From Streptomyces sp. NRRL F-4489 (GTDB lineage Bacteria > Actinomycetota > Actinomycetes > Streptomycetales > Streptomycetaceae), in NCBI RefSeq assembly GCF_001509485.1, contig NZ_LLZI01000289.1, forward strand, positions 1-25,035: 25,035 nucleotides of DNA, in the 5' to 3' direction. The position numbers and the translations under genes were made by a program. Of the stretch, positions 15,468 to 22,120 are shown one piece after another. The notes below the pieces were generated by a model. The model had not been told where the DNA came from and did not search any database. It saw only the letters and a program-made list of their open reading frames with translations. Position 1 is the stretch's first letter; every line of letters begins with the position of its first letter.

Positions 15468-16234
15468 ACCCGGACCACCTCCGTGCCGGCCCGTTCGATG
15501 GCCAGGGCGTCCTGCGGGCTCAGGCCGGTGTCGGTGATCAGCACGTCCACGTCGGTGAGTTCGCCGAAGCGCGCGAAGTGCCGCTGCCCGGACTTCGCGG
15601 AGTCGGCGAGCAGCACCACCCGGCGGGCGGCGGCGATCATGGCCCGCTTGACCGCGGCCTCGGCGAGGTCGGGCGTGGTCAGCCCGCCGTCGAGGGAGAA
15701 GCCGTTGGCCGCGAGGAAGAGCACATCGGCGTTGATCTCGCGGTAGGCGCGCAGCGCCCAGTCGTCGACCGCGGCCCGCGTCCGGTGCCGGATCCGGCCG
15801 CCCACGAGGTGGAGGGTCAGGCCCGGGTGGTCGGCCAGCCGCGCCGCGACCGGCAGGCCGTGGGTGACGACGGTCAGCTCGGCCTCCAGCGGGATCTCGG
15901 CGGCGAGCCGGGCGGCGGTGGTGCCGGCGTCGAGGATGACGCTGCCCGGGCCCTCGCCGCCGGGGAGTTCGGCGAGCGCGGCCCGCGCGATCCGCCGCTT
16001 CTCGTCGGCGGCCACGGCGTCCCGTTCGGCGAGGTCCGGTTCGAAGTCCAGGCGTCCTGCGGGGATGGCGCCACCGTGCACCCGGCGGACCAGGCCGGCG
16101 CGGTCCAGCGCCTTCAGATCGCGCCGTACGGTCTCGGCGGTGACCTGGAACTCCTCGGCGAGCGAGAGCACATCGACCCGCCCGCTCTCACGGGCGAGCC
16201 GCAGGATCTCCTGCTGGCGCTCGGGTGCGTACAT
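15464..16234 (-). CDS. fruR: DeoR-family repressor of the fructose operon
   Basis: I choose ATG 16234 (256 residues, MYAPERQQEIL), which matches the usual start of this family; ATG 16255 would add seven residues and neither has a convincing SD. The N-terminal winged helix (about 20-55) reads SLAEEFQVTAETVRRDLKALDRAGLVRRVHGGA. The C-terminal sugar-phosphate sensor domain has VILDAGTT, VVTHGLPVAARLA, LVGGRIRHRTRAAV, LFLAANGFSLDGGLTTPDLAEAAVKRAMI and LLADSAKSG, all typical of DeoR/GlpR regulators that sense phosphorylated sugars. By position it is first in the fruR-fruK-fruA operon and probably represses it until fructose-1-phosphate (or a related ester) appears. Confidence 0.94.
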   Translation of the reverse strand: MYAPERQQEILRLARESGRVDVLSLAEEFQVTAETVRRDLKALDRAGLVRRVHGGAIPAGRLDFEPDLAERDAVAADEKRRIARAALAELPGGEGPGSVILDAGTTAARLAAEIPLEAELTVVTHGLPVAARLADHPGLTLHLVGGRIRHRTRAAVDDWALRAYREINADVLFLAANGFSLDGGLTTPDLAEAAVKRAMIAAARRVVLLADSAKSGQRHFARFGELTDVDVLITDTGLSPQDALAIERAGTEVVRV

Positions 16235-16255
16235 GCGCGTCGGTGTCCGTTCCAT

Positions 16256-16399
16256 GCCCGGATTTGTGGTTTCAGGGGCAGGTTACGCGTACGCTCGGCG
16301 CTAAGTAAACAGATACGGGCAAGCAATCGGGCACGAACGGGCACAGGCGCACGCTGGGCGTGCCATGCCCGGGCCCGTGTCCGGCCCAGGCACACAAAG
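16256..16399 (-). promoter_or_regulatory. Upstream region of the fructose operon
   Basis: CGGGCA is repeated in one orientation at 16316-16321, 16328-16333 and 16338-16343. On the minus strand an AT-richer block reads TTGCTT (16327-16322), then TATCTGTTTACTTAG (to about 16302), a likely promoter/operator region. A precise -35/-10 pair cannot be fixed by eye. The nearby terminator isolates it from hrdD, so the operon should have its own promoter here. Confidence 0.4.
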
Positions 16400-16434
16400 G
16401 AGCCCCGACGCCGTTCCCCACGGCACCGGGGCTC
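16400..16434 (-). terminator. Strong rho-independent terminator of hrdD
   Basis: GAGCCCCG (16400-16407) pairs perfectly with CGGGGCTC (16427-16434), and inside it GCCGT (16410-16414) pairs with ACGGC (16420-16424) around a 5-nt loop, with a symmetric 2x2 internal loop. On the minus strand CTTTGTGTG follows, a partial T-run. It lies about 130 nt after the hrdD stop codon. Confidence 0.75.
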
Positions 16435-16444
16435 GCCCCAACAA

Positions 16445-16533
16445 CGCGCACGCACACCAGGCCCGCGTGCGGCCGACGCTGCACGCGACGCTGCACGCGC
16501 ACGCACACCCCACCCGCGTGCGGCCGACGCTGC
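16445..16533 (-). repeat. Two 38-bp direct repeats, each with a hairpin, 3' of hrdD
   Basis: Units at 16445-16482 and 16496-16533 agree at 35 of 38 positions (only the three bases at 15-17 differ). Each contains CGCACGC and GCGTGCG, a 7-bp stem with an 11-nt loop. The 13-bp spacer repeats part of the unit end (GACGCTGC). They lie between the hrdD stop codon and its terminator, so they would be in the 3' untranslated RNA. Confidence 0.8.
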
Positions 16534-16563
16534 GACCACACGCCTACCGGGCCCGCGGCCCCA

Positions 16564-17565
16564 TCAGGCCGCCGCGTCGAACCCGGTGTCGCGCGCCATC
16601 CGCTTCAGCTCCAGCAGTGCGTGCTTCTCGATCTGCCGGATCCGCTCACGGGTCAGGCCGTGCTGCTTGCCGACCTCGGTCAGCGTGCGCTCGCGGCCGT
16701 CCTCGATGCCGTAGCGCGCCTTGATGATCGACGCGGTGCGCTGATCCAGGCGGTCTATCAGATCCTCCAGCTCCTCACTGCGCAGCAGCGTGAGCACCGA
16801 CTGCTCGGGGGAGGCGGCGGAGGTGTCCTCCAGGAGATCGCCGAACTGGGTGTCGCCGTCGTCGTCCACGGACATGTTCAGGCTGACCGGGTCGCGGGCC
16901 CAGTCCAGGACGTCGGTGACCCGGGACGCCGTGGAACCCAGCTCGCCGGCCACCTCCTCCGGCTCGGGATCGCGGCCGTTCTCGCGGTTGAACTCGCGCT
17001 GCACCCGGCGGATGCGGCCCAGCTCCTCCACGAGGTGGACGGGCAGCCGGATCGTGCGCGACTGATCGGCGATGGAACGGGTGATGGCCTGGCGGATCCA
17101 CCACGTCGCGTACGTGGAGAACTTGAAGCCCTTGGCGTAGTCGAACTTCTCGACGGCGCGGACGAGACCGGCGTTGCCCTCCTGGATCAGATCCAGCAGG
17201 GGCAGGCCGGAGCGCGGATACCGGCGGGCCACGGCGACGACGAGGCGGAGATTGGACCGGATGAAGACGTCCTTGGCCCGCTCCCCCTCGGCGGCCAGCG
17301 CTTCGAGCTCCTCGCGGCTCGCGCCGGCGGCGTTGCCATCGGTGATCTCGCCGTCCAGGATCTGCTGGGCGTAGACGCCCGCTTCGATGGTCTGGGACAG
17401 CTCCACCTCCTTTGCGGCGTCCAGCAGCGGCGTGCGCGCGATCTCGTCGAGGTACATGCCGACCAGATCGCGGTCGGCGATGTCCCCGCCTGCTGCGCGA
17501 ACGCTGTTGGCCTCGCCAGAACCGGCGGTGCTGGTCTGACGACGGGCGACGGCACGGGTTGCCAT
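16564..17565 (-). CDS. hrdD: Group 2 sigma-70 factor HrdD
   Basis: I use ATG 17565 (333 residues), preceded by AAGGGAG about 8 nt upstream; this matches the start I remember for S. coelicolor HrdD. Region 1.2 begins DRDLVGMYLDEIARTPLLDA (31-50). Region 2 (about 104-175) has NLRLVVAVARRYPRSGLPLLDLIQEGN and the -10 recognition helix FKFSTYATWWIRQAI. Region 3 follows RTIRLPVHLVEELGRI. Region 4 ends with RTLTEVGKQHGLTRERIRQIEKHALLEL, the -35 recognition helix. It lacks the long acidic N-terminal region 1.1 of the essential HrdB, so it is a non-essential paralogue directing RNA polymerase to promoters similar to those of HrdB. Neighbourhood with fruR agrees with S. coelicolor. Confidence 0.96.
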   Translation of the reverse strand: MATRAVARRQTSTAGSGEANSVRAAGGDIADRDLVGMYLDEIARTPLLDAAKEVELSQTIEAGVYAQQILDGEITDGNAAGASREELEALAAEGERAKDVFIRSNLRLVVAVARRYPRSGLPLLDLIQEGNAGLVRAVEKFDYAKGFKFSTYATWWIRQAITRSIADQSRTIRLPVHLVEELGRIRRVQREFNRENGRDPEPEEVAGELGSTASRVTDVLDWARDPVSLNMSVDDDGDTQFGDLLEDTSAASPEQSVLTLLRSEELEDLIDRLDQRTASIIKARYGIEDGRERTLTEVGKQHGLTRERIRQIEKHALLELKRMARDTGFDAAA

Positions 17566-17664
17566 GCGGGTGCTCCCTTTGCGCTGAGTCGGTCGCGGGA
17601 CGGTGGGTCGAGCCCTCCGGTCTGCGGTGCGGTGGCGGCGACCGGCTGACCCGTCCGAAGGAAA

Positions 17665-17692
17665 CAACGGCTGGAATCCGGACAGAATTCCC
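17665..17692 (-). promoter_or_regulatory. SigR-type (ECF) promoter of hrdD
   Basis: On the minus strand GGGAAT (17692-17687) and GTTG (17668-17665) are separated by exactly 18 nt, matching the SigR consensus GGGAAT-N18-GTT of Streptomyces. Transcription would start near 17657, about 90 nt before the hrdD ATG. hrdD is a known SigR target in S. coelicolor, as I recall it. Confidence 0.75.
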
Positions 17693-17752
17693 ATGCGGCG
17701 CCCCAATTTTTCTGATCATGCAGTACCCTGCGCCGCCACCAAGGGAGGGAAG

Positions 17753-18310
17753 ATGCTGTCCGGACACGGGGACGTGCAGGTCAGGGCGGGCGGGGAGACG
17801 GACCTCGCGGCCCTCACGGAGCTCTACAACCACTACGTCCGTGAGACTCCCGTCACATTCGACACGGAACCCTTCAGCGCGGCCCGGCGTCGCCCGTGGT
17901 TGCTCTCCCATCCCGTAGACGGCCCTCATAGGCTTCTGGTTGCCCAGGACGCCGCGGGCATGCTTCTCGGCTACGCGACCAGCGGCCCTTTCCGCGCCAA
18001 GCCGGCGTACGCGACGTCCGTGGAGACCAGCGTCTACTGCGCCCCGCACGCCGCCGGCCGGGGCGTCGGCACGCTCCTGTACGCGGCGCTCTTCGAGGCG
18101 CTGGCGGACGAGGACGTGCACCGCGCCTACGCCGGGATCGCCCAGCCCAACGAGGCGTCCGTCCGCCTGCACACCCGCTTCGGCTTCCGGCACATCGGCA
18201 CGTTCACGGAGGTGGGCCGGAAGTTCGGCCGCTACTGGGACGTCGCCTGGTACCAGAAGGACCTGGACGCGGCGCGGCCCGCGGGGCCTCCGGGAGCCGG
18301 GGAGCCGTAG
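17753..18310 (+). CDS. GNAT-family N-acetyltransferase, phosphinothricin acetyltransferase (PAT) type
   Basis: The start ATG 17753 has the strong SD AGGGAGGG immediately upstream; longer forms have no SD. The 185-residue protein shows the PAT pattern: LTELYNHYVRETPVTFDTEP (21-40), GYATSGPFRAKPAYATSVETSVYC (73-96), the acetyl-CoA loop HAAGRGVGTLLY (99-110) and NEASVRLHTRFGFRHIGTF (133-151), then GRYWDVAWYQKDL. PAT/Bar-like enzymes acetylate amino groups of phosphinothricin, methionine sulfoximine or similar amino acids, with acetyl-CoA. The natural substrate is unknown. It is divergent from hrdD; the intergenic region carries the SigR promoter for hrdD. Confidence 0.92.
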   Translation: MLSGHGDVQVRAGGETDLAALTELYNHYVRETPVTFDTEPFSAARRRPWLLSHPVDGPHRLLVAQDAAGMLLGYATSGPFRAKPAYATSVETSVYCAPHAAGRGVGTLLYAALFEALADEDVHRAYAGIAQPNEASVRLHTRFGFRHIGTFTEVGRKFGRYWDVAWYQKDLDAARPAGPPGAGEP

Positions 18311-18514
18311 CGGCAGGGGCCGGGGGCCGTGGGCGCGGGCATCGGCCGGTGATCCAGTTGACGGCGCAGAGGGCCGGGTGTCGCCTGGACAGGAAGACCC
18401 GGGAGGCGAGGCGAAACCAGGCGACGAGCCAAGAACAGGCGAGGGGCGGACGAGCCCAGGACGAGCCGCGACCAGCCAGCCAGGGGGCCAACGAGGCAAC
18501 GAAAGGAGCCCGTC

Positions 18515-19120
18515 ATGGATCAGCACGCCCACGGCGACCAGCACCCCCGCGGTGACGGACCGCGCGGTGACGGACTGCCCGAAGCCCGGGCCGCCCGCTC
18601 CCACGGCAGCGTCGAACCGGAGCACGGCGCGACCGCCCCGCTCCCCGCGGAACGCTCCGGCGCCGGCCCGGACACCGATACGACCGGACGCCGCCGCTTC
18701 CCGCCGTCCGTCGTCCTCCCGGTCATCGCGGCGCTCTGCTTCGGCGCGTACACGATCTGGATGGACCACACCAACGGGGCGAAGGGCGGCCAGGCGGCCC
18801 TCACCGGGCTGATCGCGGCGGTGGTCAGCGGGGTCCTGGGCGTGACGCTGGTGCGCTTCCAGTCGACCATGCTGACCGAGACCCGCGCGCTCGCCTACGG
18901 CGCCCTCTTCGGCGCGGCGATGGGCTGGCTCTACTCCCTCGCCGGCTCCGCCCCCTCGGTGCTCGCGTCGACGCTCTGGGGTCTGGGGATGTTCGCGGTG
19001 ATGTTCATCGTCTCCCTCTACGTCTTCCGCACCCACCGCGTACGCGAACCGCACGGCCCGCACCGCCGCCGGCGCAGCACCGGCCCGGCCGGACGCCACC
19101 ACCTGCACACGGCCCACTGA
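18515..19120 (+). CDS. Four-helix membrane protein of unknown function
   Basis: ATG 18515 is preceded by a perfect AAAGGAG at 6 nt. The 201-residue protein has a His/Gly/Asp-rich cytoplasmic N-terminus (about 1-65), four hydrophobic helices (VVLPVIAALCFGAYTIW, ALTGLIAAVVSGVLGVTLV, LAYGALFGAAMGWLYSLAG, STLWGLGMFAVMFIVSLYV) and a basic His/Arg tail. The N-terminal HGDQHPRGDGPRGDG run could bind metal, but this is only a guess. I do not recognise a named family. It stands alone after the acetyltransferase, with a 204-bp gap that shows nothing else of note. Confidence 0.8.
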   Translation: MDQHAHGDQHPRGDGPRGDGLPEARAARSHGSVEPEHGATAPLPAERSGAGPDTDTTGRRRFPPSVVLPVIAALCFGAYTIWMDHTNGAKGGQAALTGLIAAVVSGVLGVTLVRFQSTMLTETRALAYGALFGAAMGWLYSLAGSAPSVLASTLWGLGMFAVMFIVSLYVFRTHRVREPHGPHRRRRSTGPAGRHHLHTAH

Positions 19121-19173
19121 CCGCCGGCCGGTAACGGGCGACCGGCGACCGGGCTGGGTCCGGGGCGTACTCA

Positions 19174-19222
19174 TCACCCCGGGGGTCTCGCTCACCCCGG
19201 GGCGACCTCACTCACCCCGGGG
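19174..19222. repeat. Three spaced TCACCCCGGGG repeats
   Basis: TCACCCCGGGG occurs at 19174-19184, 19192-19202 and 19212-19222, with 18- and 20-bp spacing, between the convergent stops of the membrane protein and PNPOx-like genes. Each copy holds the palindrome CCCCGGGG. It may be a slippage relic or a bidirectional transcription end. Confidence 0.7.
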
Positions 19223-19228
19223 CCGACC

Positions 19229-19834
19229 TCACCCCTCCCCCTCCCCCTCCACCAGCCCGGGGTCCTCCGACGTCCGGCGTATGGTGCGCAGCGGCCGGCC
19301 CGGCCGCCAGCTCTCCACCTTCATGAACGGCGGCTCGACGGACGTCCGCACCACCTCCGTCAGCTCGGCCCGATAGAGGTGGAACGGCTCCGGCGGCTTC
19401 ACCGCCGCCGCGTACCGCGCCTTCAGCCCCGGGTCGGTCACCTCGACCGCCCGCCCGGAGAGCCGTACATCGCCCTCGGCCAGGTCCGTCCCGCCGCCGG
19501 GATTGGCGTGCAGCGCGAACCGGGGGTCGCGCCGCAGGTCCAGCGCCTTGCGCGAGCCGATCATCATGCCCAGCCACAGCTCGCCGTAGCGGAAGTCCGC
19601 CTCCAGCCCGCTCAGCCGCGGCGAACCGTCCTTCCGCAGCGTGGCCAGCACATGATGCCGATACGCGCCGAACCGCTCCCGCACCGCCGCGGCGAACTCC
19701 GGCTCCACCGCCTCCGAAGCCGCCCATCCCCGCCCGTGCGTCCTCTGCGCCCTCTGGGCCCCCTCCCTCCTCCGCTGTCCGCTCTCCGCCCGCTGCTCGT
19801 ACTCACTCGTCATGGCGGACACGTTCCCGCCCAT
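19229..19834 (-). CDS. Pyridoxamine-phosphate-oxidase-fold (PNPOx-like) flavin/F420 protein
   Basis: I choose ATG 19834 (201 residues) because AGGGGG lies 8 nt upstream; ATG 19813 and longer starts are possible. After a basic N-terminus, the split-barrel core begins EPEFAAAVRERFGAYRHHVLATLRKDGSPRLSGLEADFRYGELWLGMM, then SRKALDLRRDPRFALHANPG and DVRLSGRAVEVTD, a pattern of PNPOx-like proteins of actinobacteria that bind FMN or F420. It is then expected to be a cytoplasmic oxidoreductase or cofactor-binding protein; its substrate is not evident. The C-terminus ends in an acidic VEGEGEG tail. It converges with the membrane protein gene. Confidence 0.87.
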   Translation of the reverse strand: MGGNVSAMTSEYEQRAESGQRRREGAQRAQRTHGRGWAASEAVEPEFAAAVRERFGAYRHHVLATLRKDGSPRLSGLEADFRYGELWLGMMIGSRKALDLRRDPRFALHANPGGGTDLAEGDVRLSGRAVEVTDPGLKARYAAAVKPPEPFHLYRAELTEVVRTSVEPPFMKVESWRPGRPLRTIRRTSEDPGLVEGEGEG

Positions 19835-20116
19835 ACCCGACACCCCCTGTCCGGTTTCCGTTTCCGATTCGAGCCGCATGCACTCCGCACGCTCCGCACG
19901 AAGGACCGGCCCGCCGACCGCCACAACGGCCGCCGCGCACCCACGACTTCAGCATCGCACCCACCACTGACAACGCCCCGCGATCGCCGCCCCGGCCCGG
20001 CGCCGTACGACCCGCCGCCCGCCCCGCCGTACGACCACCGCCGTAGTCCCGCAGGCCCGTCCGGGATCGGCCCGCGGCCCGTTACCCGGCGCCGGGCGCC
20101 GCCCTAGCCTCGGGCC

Positions 20117-21169
20117 ATGGATACGACGAGCGGCACACTCGACGAAGCCCTGGAACGTCTCCACACCACTGGCCCCGAGTTCAACGGGTACCTCAGCAAT
20201 CACGGCCCGATGGCCGTGGAGGCCCTGGTCCGGCACGGCCAGAGCGCCACCGTCCACCGCTGGCTGGACGACTACGCCGCCCGGCTGGAGGACGTCCCCG
20301 GCGCCCGCACCCCGATCACCGACGCCAACTGGCGGGAGGCGCTGGGCGATCCGCGCCGGGTCACCGACTGGACCGCGTACCTGACCCGCCAGGTTGCCGA
20401 ACGCCCCTGGCGCGAGGTGCTCGCCGAGTGGTGGCCCCGGCTGCTGCCCGGCCTCGCGGGCGCCGCCACCCACCCGGTCATCCGCGTCGGCCACGCCGTC
20501 CGCACCCTGCTGGAACAGGGCGAAGAGGCGCCGCGCATCGCGGAGTTGGGGCACGCCCTCGGCTACTGGGCGGCCCGGCACACCACCTTGCCGGTGACCG
20601 CGGAACCCGGTGGCACGCTCTCCCCCGACGAGGCGCTGGCCGCCCTCCCGCACGTCGCCGACCAGCGGACCTCGGTCGTCAACGGGCTGGCCCAGCTGCC
20701 CGATACGGAGGGCTGGCCGGCCGCCGCCGCGGCCCTGCGCGCTCCGCGGACCCCCGACGACGCACGCGACCAGCTGGCCGCACTGGTGCGCGCGGCGACC
20801 CACCGCTACCTGGGCTACGGCCACGGCGACGCGGTCCTGCTGGTCCACGCGGCCACCGCCCCGAACGCCATCCTGCGCACGCTCCCGGCACTGCCCCGCA
20901 CCCTCTGGGCGGCGTCGTTCGCCGCGGCCTGGACGGCGAGCGCCGCGCTCACCTCCGTCTACAGCCCCGACGCACCGCTGCCGGAGCCGTCAACCGGGCA
21001 GCTCACCCCCGAGGAGGTCTTCGCGCGGGCCGCGGCGCACGGCGACGCGCACGCGATCAAGCTGACCGACACCGCCCTGGACGTGGCCTCCTGGACGCCG
21101 GACGGCGACGACCGCGCCCTGAAGGCGGCCCTCCGCTCCCTGGAGCTGATCACCCCCGGGGAGGACTGA
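20117..21169 (+). CDS. Questin oxidase family protein (formerly DUF4243)
   Basis: The 350-residue protein opens LDEALERLHTTGPEFNGYLSNHGPMAVEALVRHG (8-41), then WLDDYAARLE, WREALGDPRRVTDW (73-86), WPRLLPGLAGAATHPVIRVGHAVRTL (105-130), HALGYWAARH, and near the C-terminus HAIKLTDTAL. These are the family's conserved blocks, with His residues in SNHGP, ATHPVIRVGH and HAIKL. The fungal namesake oxidises questin to desmethylsulochrin; bacterial members have no assigned substrate. No SD is present, but TAGCCT (20104-20109) ends 7 nt before the ATG, so the transcript may be leaderless. No aromatic polyketide genes are near, apart from the O-methyltransferase 18 kb away. Confidence 0.9.
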   Translation: MDTTSGTLDEALERLHTTGPEFNGYLSNHGPMAVEALVRHGQSATVHRWLDDYAARLEDVPGARTPITDANWREALGDPRRVTDWTAYLTRQVAERPWREVLAEWWPRLLPGLAGAATHPVIRVGHAVRTLLEQGEEAPRIAELGHALGYWAARHTTLPVTAEPGGTLSPDEALAALPHVADQRTSVVNGLAQLPDTEGWPAAAAALRAPRTPDDARDQLAALVRAATHRYLGYGHGDAVLLVHAATAPNAILRTLPALPRTLWAASFAAAWTASAALTSVYSPDAPLPEPSTGQLTPEEVFARAAAHGDAHAIKLTDTALDVASWTPDGDDRALKAALRSLELITPGED

Positions 21170-21213
21170 ATCGGGGAGGGCCGACCGGGGAGGGCTGAAT
21201 CGGGCCGGGTGCG

Positions 21214-21255
21214 GCCGGGGGCGGAGCGGGCGCGTACGCCCGCCCCGCCCCCGGC
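21214..21255 (+). terminator. Very stable hairpin after the questin-oxidase-like gene
   Basis: An 11-bp perfect GC stem (21214-21224 with 21245-21255), one A-C mismatch and seven further pairs around a 4-nt CGTA loop. It begins 45 bp after the stop codon. The plus-strand flank is GAAGAAAAAT, not a T-run; a T-run precedes it on the minus strand. It probably ends the upstream transcript and insulates marR. Confidence 0.65.
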
Positions 21256-21380
21256 GAAGAAAAATCCCCAACATTGCCGACATAACGCACCTATGGGGCC
21301 ACACTGGCGTTACGCACCGGCGCCCCCGCACGGGTCACCGCACCCGCCGCGCCCGGCGATTACCGGCCACGCATGCATTG

Positions 21381-21415
21381 TTAAAACTTAAATAACTCTC
21401 CGAGCGGTGAGAGAG
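21381..21415 (+). promoter_or_regulatory. AT-rich inverted repeat and promoter region of marR
   Basis: TTAA-AAC-TTAA (21381-21391) sits in the only AT-rich island of this region, and ACTCTC (21395-21400) is inverted as GAGAGT (21411-21416). AT-rich palindromes close to the start are usual MarR operators, so this may be an autoregulatory site. AAAACTT (21383-21389) recurs upstream of the MFS gene. Confidence 0.5.
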
Positions 21416-21423
21416 TGGATGGC

Positions 21424-21921
21424 ATGAGCAACGAACCCGCGACCGAGCCGCGCTGGCTCGACGACGAGGAGCAGCACGCCTGGCAGGCGTACCTCCACGC
21501 CACCACGCTCCTGGAGGACCACCTCGACCGCCAGCTCCAGCGCGACGCCGGGATGCCGCACGTCTACTACGGCCTGCTCGTCCAGCTCTCCCGCGCGCCG
21601 CGGCGCCGGATGCGGATGACCGAGCTGGCGCAGAACGCCAAGATCACCCGGTCCCGCCTCTCGCACGCCATCGCCCGGCTGGAGAAGGACGGCTGGGTCC
21701 GGCGCGAGGACTGCCCGTCCGACAAGCGGGGCCAGAACGCCTACCTCACCGACGAGGGGCTGCGCGTCCTGGAGAAGGCCGCGCCCGGCCACGTCGCCGC
21801 CGTCCGGGCCGCGATCTTCGACCGGCTCACACGGGAACAGATCAGCCAACTCGACGCGATCTGCTGCGTGATCGCGGACGGGCTCCAGCCCCAGGGCGCC
21901 GACCTTCCCTGGCTCCGCTGA
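21424..21921 (+). CDS. MarR-family transcriptional regulator
   Basis: ATG 21424 (165 residues) is preferred, with GAGAG 8 nt upstream; GTG 21415 is an alternative. The N-terminal helix WLDDEEQHAWQAYLHATTLLEDHLDRQL (11-38) forms the dimer interface. The winged helix (about 65-112) has MTELAQNAKITRSRLSHAIARLEKDGWVRREDCPSDKRGQNAYLTDEG, with the DxR-like wing SDKRG at 99-103. MarR proteins repress efflux or detoxification genes until a small aromatic or phenolic ligand binds. It converges with the MFS exporter gene, with which it shares upstream motifs, so the exporter is the likely target. Two adjacent Cys (C-C near 142) are not of the OhrR type, where the sensor Cys is N-terminal. Confidence 0.93.
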   Translation: MSNEPATEPRWLDDEEQHAWQAYLHATTLLEDHLDRQLQRDAGMPHVYYGLLVQLSRAPRRRMRMTELAQNAKITRSRLSHAIARLEKDGWVRREDCPSDKRGQNAYLTDEGLRVLEKAAPGHVAAVRAAIFDRLTREQISQLDAICCVIADGLQPQGADLPWLR

Positions 21922-22120
21922 CCCTCAGCGGGACGACGGCAGCGGACGGCGGACGACCGACCGCCGAACGCGACGGCGCCGCGCCCCAGGGTCCCGCTGG
22001 CCCCACCGGGTTCCCGGCCGTACCGCCACCCGGCAACCCAGAGCGCACGGAACCGGCCGGCCCCCGGGAGCGCACCCGCGCGCCCCAGGGAACCGGCCGA
22101 CCCGCGCCGCACCTCTCCCG

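Noticed and set aside
16775..19195. 806-codon minus-strand frame covering hrdD, the acetyltransferase and the membrane protein
   Set aside because: It overlaps three genes with clear families or strong SD sites, and has no recognisable domain.
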